From Perilla frutescens (taxonomy: Eukaryota; Streptophyta; Magnoliopsida; Lamiales; Lamiaceae), in assembly GCA_026008535.1 (NCBI GenBank), contig BRKX01000003.1, positions 23,116,001 to 23,180,000 of the forward strand: a stretch of 64,000 nt of DNA, written 5' to 3'. Numbering within the stretch: the stretch's first letter is position 1; each line of letters starts with the position of its first letter. Below the pieces are notes generated by a model that saw nothing but the letters and a program-made list of their open reading frames with translations, was not told the origin of the DNA and did not search any database. Below are positions 21,529 through 34,812 of the stretch, in pieces. The translations under genes and the position numbers were made by a program.

Positions 21529-24500
21529 ATGGCAGAGAAAAAGACCGATTCAAGTTCAAAACTGGAGAAAGGTACAAAAAAGAACCCTACCTTTTCAGAT
21601 TTCATCACTCTTTAATCGCAAATTCAGAAAAAGTTGTAAAAACAGTTTTTCGCATTGCTCATTCGTTGATTTTCGAAAAAATACAGGATATAGTATCAAT
21701 ATGCGTAATAGTTAAATTCGTTGAACTGGTTTCGAAGAATTTATGTTGTTTTAACTGTATAAGAAACGTTGATTTTAGCATACAGAGAACACGAATTTCC
21801 CTGTACATGATTTTAAGGCGTGTTTGCAAAATCCTCATTTTAGCATTTTGTGTAATACATTTTAGCATGTTGTATAACACATTTTAGCATTTTGTGTAAT
21901 AAATTTTAGCATTGTTTAAATTGAGTGGGATTGTCTTGAGCATTGTTTTGAGCGTTTTCTCTAATACATTTTAGCGTTCTCTGTAATAAATTTTAGCAAA
22001 CTGAATAATAGATTTTAGCATTGCTCAAATTTATTGGGATGGTCTTGTGCATTGTTTTGAGAGATCTATTACTAAAAGTGCATTTTAGAATTCCCTGTCA
22101 TATATTTTAGTATTATGTCCAATATTTTTTAGCATGTCGTATTATGCAGATACAAGAAAATGAAAAGCAAAAGTTGTTAAGGAAGATCAAGAAAGAACAC
22201 AAAATGCAAAGAATGAAGAAGATATGAAAAAAGAAGCATCTACAACTGAACACGACTACAGACTTGTTGAAGATGGCTACCCACTTCTGACAAGCAGAGC
22301 AATCCCATCCCCACTGACTAATGCAATCAAAAATTTCAATGAGGCACAAAGAGAAGCAGTGATCAATATGAGATTTGGTGAAATCTTAAACCTACAAGTT
22401 AAAGAGTTACCGCATAAGATGACATACTGGATTTTAAACAACTTCAATCCAAGAAGGTGTGAAATAGAACTTGCTGACAATGGAGGGAGAGTGCACTTAG
22501 ATGAATATGATGTGCTATTGGTTCTTAGATTGCCGAAGGGCAGAACCTTGATAAGCAAAAGGACTAGAAACACAACATGTCAACTGACTGAAACTTGGAG
22601 GAAAAGATTTGCCAGGCACAAATATAGGATTGTGCCATCAAATGTTGTGACAGATATGCTTGAAGATGTTGAAGGAGGAGATTGGTTCAAGAGACAATTC
22701 ATTATGCTTCTGACATGTTGCTTGATTGAAAATGGTGGCAATGGATACATATATCCTAACATCATGCACCATTTACAAGATATTGACAACGTGTCAGAAC
22801 TAAATTGGTGTGAGTTTGTAATTCGATGTCTGGTGGAAGCTTCGCTACGGTGGCAAATAAACAAAGCAAGGGATTTCAGGGGACCAATACTATTCCTCAC
22901 GGTAAAAATCCTCACAATTATTGTACTCTTATCATTTTAGCATAGATTCACAATAATTTTAGCATATTTATATACCGATTTTAACTTCTTCTTTCTGCAT
23001 TGTTTCATATTACTGAAATTCGAATTCTAACAATATTTCCAAATGCAACAGCTTGTATATGTTGATAGGGTGGTTTTGTACAAACGATATGTGCCAAGAT
23101 CAGTGCCAGTTATTAGAGAATGGGACACGAACTTCTTGTTTGAGAGACAAGTTCTGGAAATTGATGCAGGAGGATTTGGTTTGGGTTTTATAGAGGATGC
23201 ATTCATGGAGCTCAATGATGATGCTGGACAGGAGTATCAAGGAGCTAATGTTGCGATTGCAGCAATAGAATATGGGGAGCCAAGAAATGCTGAGACGAGC
23301 AACGCTAAGAGACTTCCAAGATGCCGATCTCCAACTGTGAAAGATAAACAATCTATAGCTCAAATGATCATTGAACATTCGAAGACAATAACCACATCAA
23401 TGTAGGCAATACTTGATCTAGTTAATGATCTTCCCAATGAGATGCTGAATGACAGTCTCTTCAAGAGGATGATTGATGCTGCACTTATGGTCACGAAAGC
23501 TGATCCATTAACCTCACCAGCACAGAATACACATAAATCACCTTCTCAGAGCGATGATGAGTTCTGGGCGTGTCCAGAACACATCAATGCAATAATTGAG
23601 ATGGAGCAAGCTGCACTGAGGAGAGACGCTTTTAAGAAAATGATGGCTGATGATGCCCCAAGCTTCAGCATAGGACTCACACAAGAAGAACAGAATGAAA
23701 AGTGGAATCAGATTTTGAAAGTATCAGGACTCTATGAAGTAGTGTATGCTACTGAAAACATGGATGATGAAATAAATGAAGAAATGGCTGAAGGTCAAGA
23801 TACTGAAACAGAAAATGAAGAGGTACATTTAATTTTAGCATCACATGTATTCCATTCCAGTACAGTTCTAATCACACCTAGGCATGACATGGCATCTGAT
23901 AATGATATGAATCACATTACACAACAGATTCAACGGACAACATGTAAGCTTACAAGAAATGAAAAAGAATTATACTGCTGGCTAATTGATAATGATGAAT
24001 CAATTTTGTAAGTTCTTTATGATAATGTTTCATTATGTTTGCTATCTGATAAGTGAAATTACTTAAAAAAAGAACACACTGATTTTACAGATCTCAATTT
24101 GTATACTCCGATGGTCGTGTGAGTATTACAATGCAGGATATGGGGACGTTGACTACAGAATCCTATATTTACTCATCTGTGATCGATGTCTGGAGTACAA
24201 TATTAAATCACAATGAAGGAGTAAGAAGTCCATCATGTTGCAGAAAATTCTTTGCCACAACAGTTCCCACTGTAAGTGAAAATACAAACCTGCATTCATA
24301 TTATAACATTATAAAAATAAACTATAATTTTTTAAAATTTTGACTGACAGTGCTTCTCGGTTTCACACCCACCAAAACACTTTGATGTAAAGAGAAAAAT
24401 GATACAGTTCTCATAACTGCTTCTTATGGAGATGAAGAGCTTCAAACACTTGAACATAGATGACATAGATCTGGTAAAATAATACTTATTCTAGCATGAA

Positions 24501-25195
24501 GAAATTCCAGGATAACCATAACATCTTACATTTTAGCATCTTATCTAATCAATTTTAGCATCTTATTTAATTCATTTTAGCATCTTATCTTATACATTTT
24601 AGTATGTTCTTTTGCAGTACCTATTCCCAATATACTACTTACAGCATTTCTTCATGATAGCAATTGATGTTGAGAAACAAAAAGCAGAAATAATTGACAA
24701 TTCTTCAGCCATGGATGGTGATGAGAATGAAGAGAAATATGGTAGCATCCCACAAACTTTGGTAAGCATATAATTACAACATCATTGTACATTTCAAACC
24801 ACATAAAACTAATATTAAGAAACACAATGCAGGTTGGATTTTTAATTGATTTCCTCTACAACAACGGTCAAAAGAGAAGAGCCACAAAAATGTCAAAGCA
24901 GATGAAGCCTGCTGAAAGACTGAAGATGCTATGGAGAGATGATACAAACAAATCTAACTGTGGGGTATATGTGATGAGACATATGGAGACGTACAATGGG
25001 AATGAGTGGCAGAATTGGAACTGTGGCATAACTCCAAACAATTTAAAGCAGTTGAAATACATGAGAGCCAAGTACTGTGCTGCAATACTTGCTGCAGACA
25101 GTAACATTGAAAAGGAACGAATCATAGCTGAGGCAAAAATCCGCTACAATCCTTCGGTTGACATTGATTCTATTATTCTGAACAAGAAAAATTAG
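21529..25195 (+). pseudogene. Ulp1-like cysteine protease gene, copy A (eight exons)
   Basis: Exons by splice signals and comparison with copy B: 21529-21571, 22150-22901, 23052-23822, about 23861-24007, 24091-24271, 24351-24473, 24618-24761, 24833-25195. The N-terminal region (YWILNNFNPRRCEIELADNG, then EDVEGGDWF) matches the N-terminal domain of plant transposon Ulp1-like proteins. Exons 7-8 hold the C48 (Ulp1/SUMO protease) fold with His in LQHFFMIAID, Asp in EIIDNSS and Cys in NCGVYVMRHMETY, so the catalytic residues are present. Ulp1 enzymes cut SUMO from substrates; substrates of the transposon-borne versions are unknown. In-frame stops at 22161 (TGA), 23403 (TAG) and 24413 (TAA) make it a probable pseudogene. 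Introns are rich in TTTTAGCAT. Confidence 0.75.
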
Positions 25196-26033
25196 TTTGT
25201 ATTATGTGTTTTTTGTATGAATATGTTTTACCACAATCTTTGTTTGGATTTTGGTGTTTCATTTTAGATTGCTATATTATACAAGATGACCAGTCTGAAT
25301 TAATTTTTACTTCATAGTCCTCTCCTTTCAGCTTCATAGTTCTTTAATTTCAGCATTATAGTCGTTCCATTTTAGCATCACTAAAAACCAATTGGGAAAT
25401 AACGAATCAAGAAGGAGAATGTAATGTAATGTTGAGCGGTCTAAAATAAATTTAACAACATATTCCTTTAAGTTTAGCATAATAGTCCTCTCAATTTAGC
25501 ATCAGTGAAAAAGATTACCATCGAATATAAAAATATATGAACCAGAGTATCGTATTCAACATTCTAAATTAATTTTAGCATCATAGTACTATAATTTTAG
25601 CATTACAGTATTCTCATTTGAGCATGTTAGACCCTGAACTGTAATAGTGTAATAATGTAATAAACACGATTATTAGAAGCTTAAGATTAAAAATAAAAAT
25701 TCCTAAAAATATTAGTATGTGATGGAGAAATTAATCTAAAGAAATAAAAAATAATTAGTATGTTAAAATACTTATAAATTATCGAATAAAATAATTAATA
25801 TGTTAAAATATTCTATCCCCTCTAAATTATTAAGGACAAAAATGTAATTTTAATTAAATTTCGTAAACAGTTAACATATTGAAATTAAAAGTTCTCTGAT
25901 CAGAAACCTGCAACTGCAACACGCATATATTGATTCTTTTGAAACTCCGCTTTTCATAGAAGTATCATTCACAGAAAAAAAAAATAGAATGAAAAAATCT
26001 AAAAAAAAAAACCGTAACCTCTAATCTGAAAAA
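25196..26033. other. Spacer between the two Ulp1-like genes
   Basis: Non-coding. It contains the 3' flank of copy A and the 5' flank of copy B. TTTTAGCAT and close variants occur near 25370, 25573 and 25594. No promoter box could be fixed. Confidence 0.55.
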
Positions 26034-29000
26034 ATGGCGGACAAGAAGAAAGTTGAAGCCTCTACCAACGAAAACGGTACACTTTTCATTTCTGTAACAA
26101 GAACACATATTCAAAGATCTGAACAAAAAAGTTAGGGTTTCAACATATTTTAAACTTGTTGCGGGTTTTTTTTAACACTAGGAAAACAAGCATAAACTTG
26201 TTATAATTCTAGCATGAGTCTCGTAATATAATACCATACGTGTGCCGAATTTTTAAATGGTGAAAAAAGTAAGACAGTAAAGTTAATTTTTTTTTAAATG
26301 CCATAATAATAAAGATACCATGTTTAACATAACATAGAGAAGCCCCAATTTTAGCATGTTCTAAAACCTAGTTTTAACATAGTTTTAAAGGTATATTTAA
26401 AATCATTTTTCTAGCGTACTCTTTAATGGTGTTTTAAATGATATGTTTAACATTGCAAAGCGTAGACCAAATTTTAGCCAGATTTAACATATTTTTACAG
26501 TTATATTTAAAAGAATTGTTTTAGCATAGTTCATAATGTTGTTTTAGCATGAGTAAATTCCAGTTTTAGCATCTCTCTGTGAGTCTTTTATATTGACAAT
26601 GTTGAGTGATTATGTGTTATGTAAACGTATGTAGATACTTTGAAGCGTAAAAATCCAGAAACAAATCCAGAAACAAATCCAGAAATTGATGCAACAAATG
26701 CTAAAAGAAGAATGAAAGCAAGAAATGACAAGGAGAGACAAAAACAAATTAAATCTCAATTTCTTGCTCGCATTCTTGAGGAAGAACTTGATTCTCAAAA
26801 AGATAAAGCTCATTCTTCATTATCAAAAGTTCAGATGGTCATGGAGAAGAATACAAAGAAGCCAGAAGTTTGGCCAACACTGAAGAGCAGAGCACTGCCA
26901 GCACCTCTGACAAAAGCAATTAGGAGAATGAATGATGCACAGAAGGAAGCTGTCATTAGTATGGGATTTGAAGATATCCTATATTTGAATGTGATGAATT
27001 TGCCTCAAAAGTTGAGCTTCTGGATTCTAGATAATTTCAATCCAAGGCGCTGCCAGATTGAACTTCCATATAATGGAGGTAGTGTTCCAATTACTGAGGA
27101 TGATGTTACAATCGCGTTTGGGCTTCCACAAGGTGAAACACTTGTCGAAAGAAGGAAAATGAATCATCCATGTAAGCTTATGGATAGCTGGAGAGAGGAG
27201 GTGAAGAAACAAAAGTACAAAATCCTACTGTCTGACATTGTTACAAAGATGATCGAGGACGTTGAAGGTGGAAGGTGGTTTAAGATACATTTCATGGTCT
27301 TGTTGACAAGTTGCCTTATAGAAAATGGAGGCAACAGTTATTTAGCTCCGAAGATCATGCACCTGTTAGATGATATTGACAACGTGTCAAAGTTCAACTG
27401 GTGTGAATTCACACTTAGAGCCTTGGTTGAGCATGCAAGTACCTGGCACAGAAATAAGGAAAAAGACTTCACAGGCCCTATATTGTTCTTGACTGTAAGA
27501 CTTCATATCTATATTTCATTTTAGCAAATATTTGTATAAATTTTACACTATCTTTTATTATTATCAATACTAATTGGTACAATAATTGAACAATGCAACA
27601 GCTTGTGTATGTCGATAGGGTAGTCCTGTACACCAGGTATGTACCCAGATATGTGCCGCTCATACGAGAATGGGGAAATGCTTTGTTAGTTGACAGAGAA
27701 GAACTTGAAGAGCGTGCAGGTGGATTTGGGTTAGGGTCAGTTTCTGAACCTTATTATGGTGAGGAGGATGAGAGAGATCAAGATGAAGGAGAGGAAGTTG
27801 AAGAAGAGGAAGATGAAGCAGAGGAAGATGAGGAAGAGGAAGATGATGTGACTCACTATTCTGATCCCAGTCGGAGCTGCTCCCAACAACCTATTGAGCA
27901 AATTCGGAAAGGGATAATGAAGAATGCAAAGATAGCTGTTGCAGCTATCAAAAAAATAATTACTATTGTTAATGATGCTCCGCAAGAGATGCTGAGAAAA
28001 ATAGAATTCAAGAGGATGGTTCAAGCAGCACTTCTGCTGACAAAGGCAGAATCATCTCAGCAAAATATAAACACAACACTAGAACTTGATGATGATTTCT
28101 GGGCCTGTCCAGAGCACATTGCTGCGATTGAGGAGTTAGAGAAAGCTGCATTGAGAAGAGATGATGTCAAGAGGAAGTTAGATGGTTTCCCTACTCTGAG
28201 CCTGGATGATAACTATGAGAGATGGGACGCAGTCCTCAAAGTTGCTCAGGAGAATAAAAGGATGATGACGGATGAAAATGAAGAAAGAATTGTTGGAGAG
28301 AATGAGCCATTGGTACCTCTTCACACTCAAGATGAAGATGAATATGTTTCTCCTATTCATTTTGGACCAACTATGAGTGATGAAGAGCTACCTGAGAAAG
28401 CTACTCCTGAGGAAGGAGATGAAGGAGAACAGACTGAGAAGATAACTGAGGAAGAAGGTGAAGGAGAACAGACTCAAAAGAAAGATGATGTAAGTAACAT
28501 TGTGCCATTGATTTTGCCATGAATATCTTGCTCAGATTATTTTGATCTTAATATCAGAAGCATACTCCAAACTTACAGGTTGTTGAGACAAATACTGAGA
28601 AGGCTGGAAATGCTGTCACTTAAGAAGAAGAACATGAACATGAGAACGAGCACGATGTAAGTATTTTAGCATGACATGTAACTCATTTTAGCATGATCAA
28701 TCACATATTTTAGCATCATTCTGTAATTGAATGTAGCATTACCTGGAAAACTAACAATAACACAATAATCCAAACTTGCAGGCTGTTGATAAAAACACAG
28801 AGAAACAAAGTCAAGCTGTGGAGAAAATTGTTGACACTCCACATGAAGACGAACAAGTTTGTAATGCTGAAGAAGAATCTGTAAGTTACATTTTAGCATG
28901 CTTTATAAATCATTTTCGCATTGTCAAATACATATTTTAGCATCAGTCTGTAATTCAATTTAGCATTACCTGAAAAACTAATAATCACACAATAATCAAA

Positions 29001-30706
29001 ACTTCCAGGGGGTTCATAAAAACACAGACAAAGAAGATCAAGCTGTAGAGCAAACTGATGACACTCCACATGAAGAGGAACAAGTTTCTACTACTGAAGA
29101 AGAATCTGTAAGTCACATTTTAGCATTCTGTATAAATCATTTTACAAATTTGTCCAAATTTACTTTAGCATGCACTACCTTTCCAAGCAAAACATTGATA
29201 AGATATTATATAAAATTTTCAGCGTCGTCGTGCTGTGAGAAAAGATAAGAAAAAGATTGTTAAGAAGGATTCTAATGCTGAGGTAAATAAATATTAAATA
29301 ATTTACATATTATTATACTTCGTAAAATTTTATCATGATAACCAATCTTGGCATAACAACTATGATTTTGTATAATCGTGTAGGGATACACAAGGATGGT
29401 CACAAGGACTAAATCATCTTTGAAAAAAACTGACAAGATGGTATCTCCTTACCAAGAGAGAGCAATAACAACAAATGAAAAGTTGACCAAGATTGAGAAG
29501 GAATTGTACATGTGGTTGATGATGAATGAGGAAGCAAATGAGTAATTTTGATATATGGTCTTTCAATATTTTTTCATATTATAAAATAAAATTATTTTGA
29601 AAACATCTCACAAAGAACTGATTTTTGCAGAAATGATTTTCTTTATTCGGATGATGATGTCTTCATTGGAAGGAATGAATTGAAGACATTAGCTCCTGAC
29701 ACATACATTAGTTATGCCGTTATCGATGTGTGGAGCACCATCCTGAATCATAAAGAAAAATTGAAAGCTCCGAACTCCCCGAGAAGATTCTTCAGTTCAA
29801 CGGACACAACTGTAAGTGATTTGGAGATCTTCAGTCTGATGCTAAAATGTGTATATCTATATGCTAATATGTGAATTCCACGGTGCTAAAATTGTTATAC
29901 TGAGGCTTTTTTTGTATATTGTACAGTGGAAAACAATTTCAGAGCCTGTTGCAGCATGGGATGAGGAGAAAAGAATGTCCAAATTCTGTGAGACACTGCT
30001 TGGAGAGATTCAGAGGATCAAAACACTCAACATCGCAGAAATTGAAATGGTAAAACAAATATATACATGAGATTTTTAATTATAGAAGAACAAAACTCAC
30101 ATAATCTTACTATTCATGTGCAGTTCCTCTTTCCCATATACAATTCGAACCATTACTATATTGTTTCCATCTGTCTTCGCAAAAATAAAGTCGACATACT
30201 CGACAACTCTTCAGTGCTAGATGGTGAAGAAAGAGTCAAGTATGGCGACATCCCCGACCTCACGGTATGAACAACTAAACAAATACAAATGTTAAATATT
30301 CATCAGAACACCACTAACAATCAAAAATATACAGGTCAAATTTCTGGTACAATTCCTGAGGAATAATGGACACAATAGAAAAGCGGCACAACTGTTGAAG
30401 AATTTCAACTCTGCTGAGAGACTGAAGATGTCGAGGAGGAATAAAACCAACAAAATTGATTGTGGGGTATTTGCGATGAGACATTTGGAAACATACAAGG
30501 GAGACGGGCTCAAGAATTGGAAATGTGGAATAAAGCCAAACAATCTCAAATAGCTCAGGTTTATGAGAGCCAAATATTGTGCTGCAATTCTCAGTGCAGA
30601 CAGTAATATCCGAGCTGTGAGGAACAAAGCAGAGGCAAGTTTATTCTACAGGATGGTAAGTCAAGATGCTCCGATCAGTGCTGAAGAATTTCTTTTGTCT
30701 CAGTGA
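26034..30706 (+). pseudogene. Ulp1-like cysteine protease gene, copy B (twelve exons)
   Basis: Exons: 26034-26076, 26635-27494, 27602-28489, 28579-28656, 28782-28880, 29009-29107, 29223-29282, 29384-29541, 29631-29811, 29927-30049, 30124-30264, 30335-30706. Exons 1 are both 43 bp in the two copies, supporting the start. The N-terminal domain (ILDNFNPRRCQIELPYNGG, EDVEGGRWF) matches copy A. Exon 3 adds a long Glu/Asp-rich linker. Exons 4-6 are repeated modules. Exon 7 encodes a basic stretch (RRRAVRKDKKK) that looks like a nuclear signal. The C48 domain has His in NHYYIVSICL, Asp in DILDNSS and Cys in DCGVFAMRHLETY. In-frame TAA (28621, in exon 4, a 78-bp exon that could be skipped without changing frame) and TAG (30551, after the Cys) are the breaks. 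It is closer to intact than copy A. Confidence 0.77.
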
Positions 30707-31014
30707 TTTGTAACCTTAAACAAATTCTACTATTCTCAAGACAAAATTTATCATCAACATTATGTTTATAAATATTAGATTAATTGGATAATAGTTAGTT
30801 AGGTTGATGAATATTAATATTAGTATTAGTATTAGGTTGATGAATATTTTCTGTGATGCATATTCGCAACTCTTACTTTTACTATGTAAGATGTTTGAAC
30901 CAACATGCTATTGTTCTTTTGATTTTGGCATCATAGCATTTGTCTACTAATTTATCATCCTACTTCACTCGTTTTAGCATTATTGATTACACATTTTAGC
31001 ATGAGTTTATAAAC
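30707..31014. other. 3' flank of Ulp1-like copy B
   Basis: Non-coding AT-rich spacer, with TTTTAGCAT near 30975 and 30997. A small tandem ATTAGTATTAGT-type repeat lies near 30813-30835. Confidence 0.5.
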
Positions 31015-31595
31015 AAAATATGCAACGATGATTTAACTTGAATGTGACACAATACACCCTATTTGGGGACGGTGAACCCTAATGGGAATCTCATAGTTAC
31101 TAATTGAGATCATATAAACCCTAATTGGGAACGGTGAACCCTACTGGAAAATGTCACACCAAAATTTAGCCTCATACGTTTCGCATTTTAGCATGTTCTC
31201 ATGAAAGGTGATTTCATTGGAATGAAACCGAATATAACCTATTTGGGGATGGTGAACCCTAATGGGAATCTCACAACTAGTAATTGAGATCATATAAACC
31301 CTAATTGGGAATGGTGAACCCTACTGGAAAATGTCGCACCAAATTTAGCCTCAAACGTTTCGCATTTTAGCATGTTCTCATGAACGATGATTTCATTGGA
31401 ATGAAACCCAATATATCCTATTTGGGGATGGTGAACCCTAATGGGAATCTCAAAACTACTAATTGAGATCATATAAATCCTAATTGGGAACGGTGAACCC
31501 TACTGGAAATTGTCACACCAAATTTAGCCTCCTATTTGAATAATTTTAGCCCCATGCATTTCTCATTTTAGCATCTTCTCATGAACAAAATATGC
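31015..31595. repeat. Tandem repeat, about 179-bp unit, three copies
   Basis: The word CTATTTGGGGA recurs at 31059, 31239 and 31418. Each unit holds two related blocks, GGTGAACCCTAATGGGAATC and AACCCTAATTGGGAACGG, plus CATTTTAGCATGTTCTCATG. It lies exactly between the convergent 3' ends of Ulp1-like copy B and the transposase. It is non-coding. Confidence 0.93.
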
Positions 31596-31789
31596 ACAAG
31601 GAATCTGACAACATATTCTGCACAGTAACTGTGATTAATAAAACTTAATAGTAATACAATTACTGCAAAAGAAATGTAATAAACACTTTTATTAAAAATC
31701 ATATATATTGTTCAAAATGAATGTAATGAAAACAATTCACAAACATGATAAAACATCATATTGAACTATACCCAATCTCTATAATAACA

Positions 31790-34700
31790 TCAAAATGGAT
31801 AGTTCCTAGCATCGTGATCTGACAAGTTATGACAATTGCTGCACATTCGGGATGCTTTGTTCTCCTTTCTCTTCCTTGCCTCATTCTTAGATATCAAACG
31901 ACTGCCGCTACCTTTTGTTTTAACTAGAATTGGTGGATGAACAACAACTTCAGAAGGTGCATGTAAACCATAGAATTGCTCAAACATCACTGTCTTTCTA
32001 TGTGAAGTAGAACCCTCCATATCACCACACTGAAACAATGCTTTCAACTTCTGCAAGCCAGCTAAAAATGAATTCATCTTCTCCACATCACGCTCAACAT
32101 AGCCTAAACAAGAATAAAACTCTGAAAACAACTGATTTAGCAAACTCCTATTATTATGCGAGACAACAAATTTAACAAATACCTCAGCACCACCACCATG
32201 AATATGCTTAACTAATGTAGTTCTTGTCCAACGGGAAGCAATATATTTAGATGGTATTGAAACTATTTTCAGATGCTTTAACAAGAGGAAAATATGAGAA
32301 CACAATATGCCATCCCTAATAAATTTCTTACAGCTACATTCAACAGTATCTTCTTCTTTGTTGTATGTTACCCTGTAAGTAATCTTACTCCCATCATCAA
32401 CATCATACAGCAGCCTAAAATCACAGTGATTAGTTCCTGCAACATTACATTTAAAACACGAAGCCACAATTTCTACTTGCACCTTGTTAAACATTTCAGA
32501 AGTGTAAATACTAGCTGCATGTTTTTCAATTTCCAATGGAGTCTTTGTTATTAGAACGGTTGATTGGTCAAGACTCTCTTGCAAATCATATGCATATCTC
32601 TGTGCATCAATAGCACTATCAAAATGCATAAAAAATTCAACTAGATTTGATCTGAAATTGATGTAGCGGTTGAATAGACTGTTAGAACTCTCTGAAATTG
32701 AAGTTGTTCTACAGAGACCACTCATTGGTAGTTCCCTAAAATAGGCAGGAATCCAATATTCTCGAATGCTGAAAATAGAATTGAACCAACTATCATTAGT
32801 CAAACAATAGTCCACCATGATATTATTCCATTTCAAATCAAAATCTGAAGGTTCATTGTAATCTGACCAAACAGCATCACTTAATCTCTTCATGAACGAT
32901 TCATCTTTCCTCAGTGTACGAGGAGCCTTTTCAGGAACCTTCATCATGATATGCCACATACAGAGCCTATGCCTAGAATCAGGAAAAGATTGTTCTACTG
33001 CAATCTTTAATGCAGGGTCTTGATCAGTGATTATCATACCAGGAGAATTCCCCATACATTTTAGAAACTTCTCAAATACCCAAGAATACGACTCATTATG
33101 TTCACCTGACAGCAAACTAGCACCAAAACATACGCATTTACCATGGTTGTCCTTCCCAGTAAAAGGAGCAAATATCATGTTATACCTATCATTAAAACAA
33201 AAGAGAAAACACTAAGTACTACTGGAAGAAATAAAATACATCATGGGATCAATGCTAACATATATGAAACAGAATGCTAAAATGCTATATACACAATGCT
33301 AAAACTTTATACCCGAGATGCTAAAACTATGTTATACCTCAATTTATATATATAATGTTAAAATTAGAACAGAATGCTAAAATGGTATATCCATAATGAT
33401 AAAACTATATACCCAAAGATGCTAAAATTAGAAAACATGACATACCTGTTCAAACTATATGTTGAATCGAACGAAACAACATCACCAAAAGTAGCATAAT
33501 TTCTCCTTGACAGAGCATCAGCCCAAAAAATGCGTGTCAGTCTGTCCTCTTTGCCAACACAATACTCAAAAAAGAACCCATCATGTGATTGTTGCCTTAA
33601 ATGAAACTTATCCAATACCATTTGAGCATCAGCCCCATGAATGTATGCTCTCAAGTCACGAGCATAATTCTTGAAATCAACTCTAGTGCAACCTACATCA
33701 GAATAGCTCCCAACACCTTCCTTAAAAAGCCTATAAGATCTCATTGCACCTATGTTTGCTCTAGCACAATTCAGAACAAAATTCTTGTGCACATCATCTA
33801 AATTTCTGTTCACCTTCATAAATCTTTTGAAATCATCCGAAACTAACGGGTGAGAATGGCGTTCTTCAAACAATTTAACAATGTATCCTTTCTCACAACA
33901 AAACCTGAACACAATACGAGCCCTACAATTAGATCTTTTAGAGACTCTACGCTTCTTTATTTTAACTGCATCACTTGAATCACCAACCTTAACTACTGCA
34001 TTCTTCTCACCCTCTCGACTACAGTAAACATATTTCCATATAGTTGTACCATCTTTAGATTTCTTCTCTGATCCAAGACGAATGTCAAAACCAGATGATT
34101 CTGCATAGTTCCTATAAAATTTCACACCCTTATCCAAAGTTTTAAAACTTTATTCAACAGTTGGCTTCAATTCACAATGTGGTATAAAATATTCTGTCAT
34201 GCCAGGAGATATCTCTACAGTCATATTACTATGCTCACTTGAAACAGAAGACTCTGACACATTAAAATAAAAAAAATTATAAACTGAACAAGGTAAAATA
34301 ATAATACAATCACATCAAGAGATATTCAGACACACGAATTTTAGCATTAGCTATGAAACATTCTAGCATCGTTCAACATACATTTTAACAACAAAATAAT
34401 CTAATGTTTGCATGGTGTGTGTAAAATTATATAGCCAAGTCACAACATTTTTTGTAAATGTTTGAGAGAGTGCGATATAAAACCAGCATCTTATAATGCT
34501 AAAACACATGTCACGAAATGCTAAAACAAACACATTAACATGCTAAAATGTCTTATATTACGTATTCAATAAACAGATCAAATTGATGCATCTGTATATT
34601 CTCAAACTAAACCCTAGCATTCCTAACAATTAGAAAACGAATGATACAACACAAAACTGAACAAAAACAGATCAAATCAATAAAAAATAAAAACGTAAAT

Positions 34701-34812
34701 AAACTCCAATAGAATGAATTGTAGAATCAATACGATACAACGAATTCGAAATTAATCACCATTAAAACTGAATCAAACAATGCAAAATTAAAAACATACC
34801 TGAAGTCGCCAT
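31790..34812 (-). CDS. MULE transposase, FAR1/MuDR type
   Basis: Three exons on the minus strand: 34812-34800 (MATS), 34253-33446 and 33185-31790, joined at clear GT/AG borders. Exon 2 has a FAR1-type zinc DNA-binding region (VKFYRNYAESSGFDIRLGS, C...C...H-x-H near RNCRAR to ERHSHPLV). The MULE transposase core spans exons 2-3: Asp in VVSFDSTYSLN, then YNMIFAPFTGKDNHGK, Asp in IITDQDPALKIAV with LCMWHIM, and Glu in TSISESSNSLF. A SWIM zinc finger (CSCKKFIRDGILCSH) and a C-terminal CxxC knuckle (CSNCHNLSDH) follow. The order is typical of FAR1-related MULE transposases. One in-frame TAA lies at 34152-34150 in exon 2; a later ATG at 34137 would avoid it but loses about 40 residues. It may otherwise be intact. 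Introns contain TTTTAGCAT on the sense strand. Confidence 0.88.
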
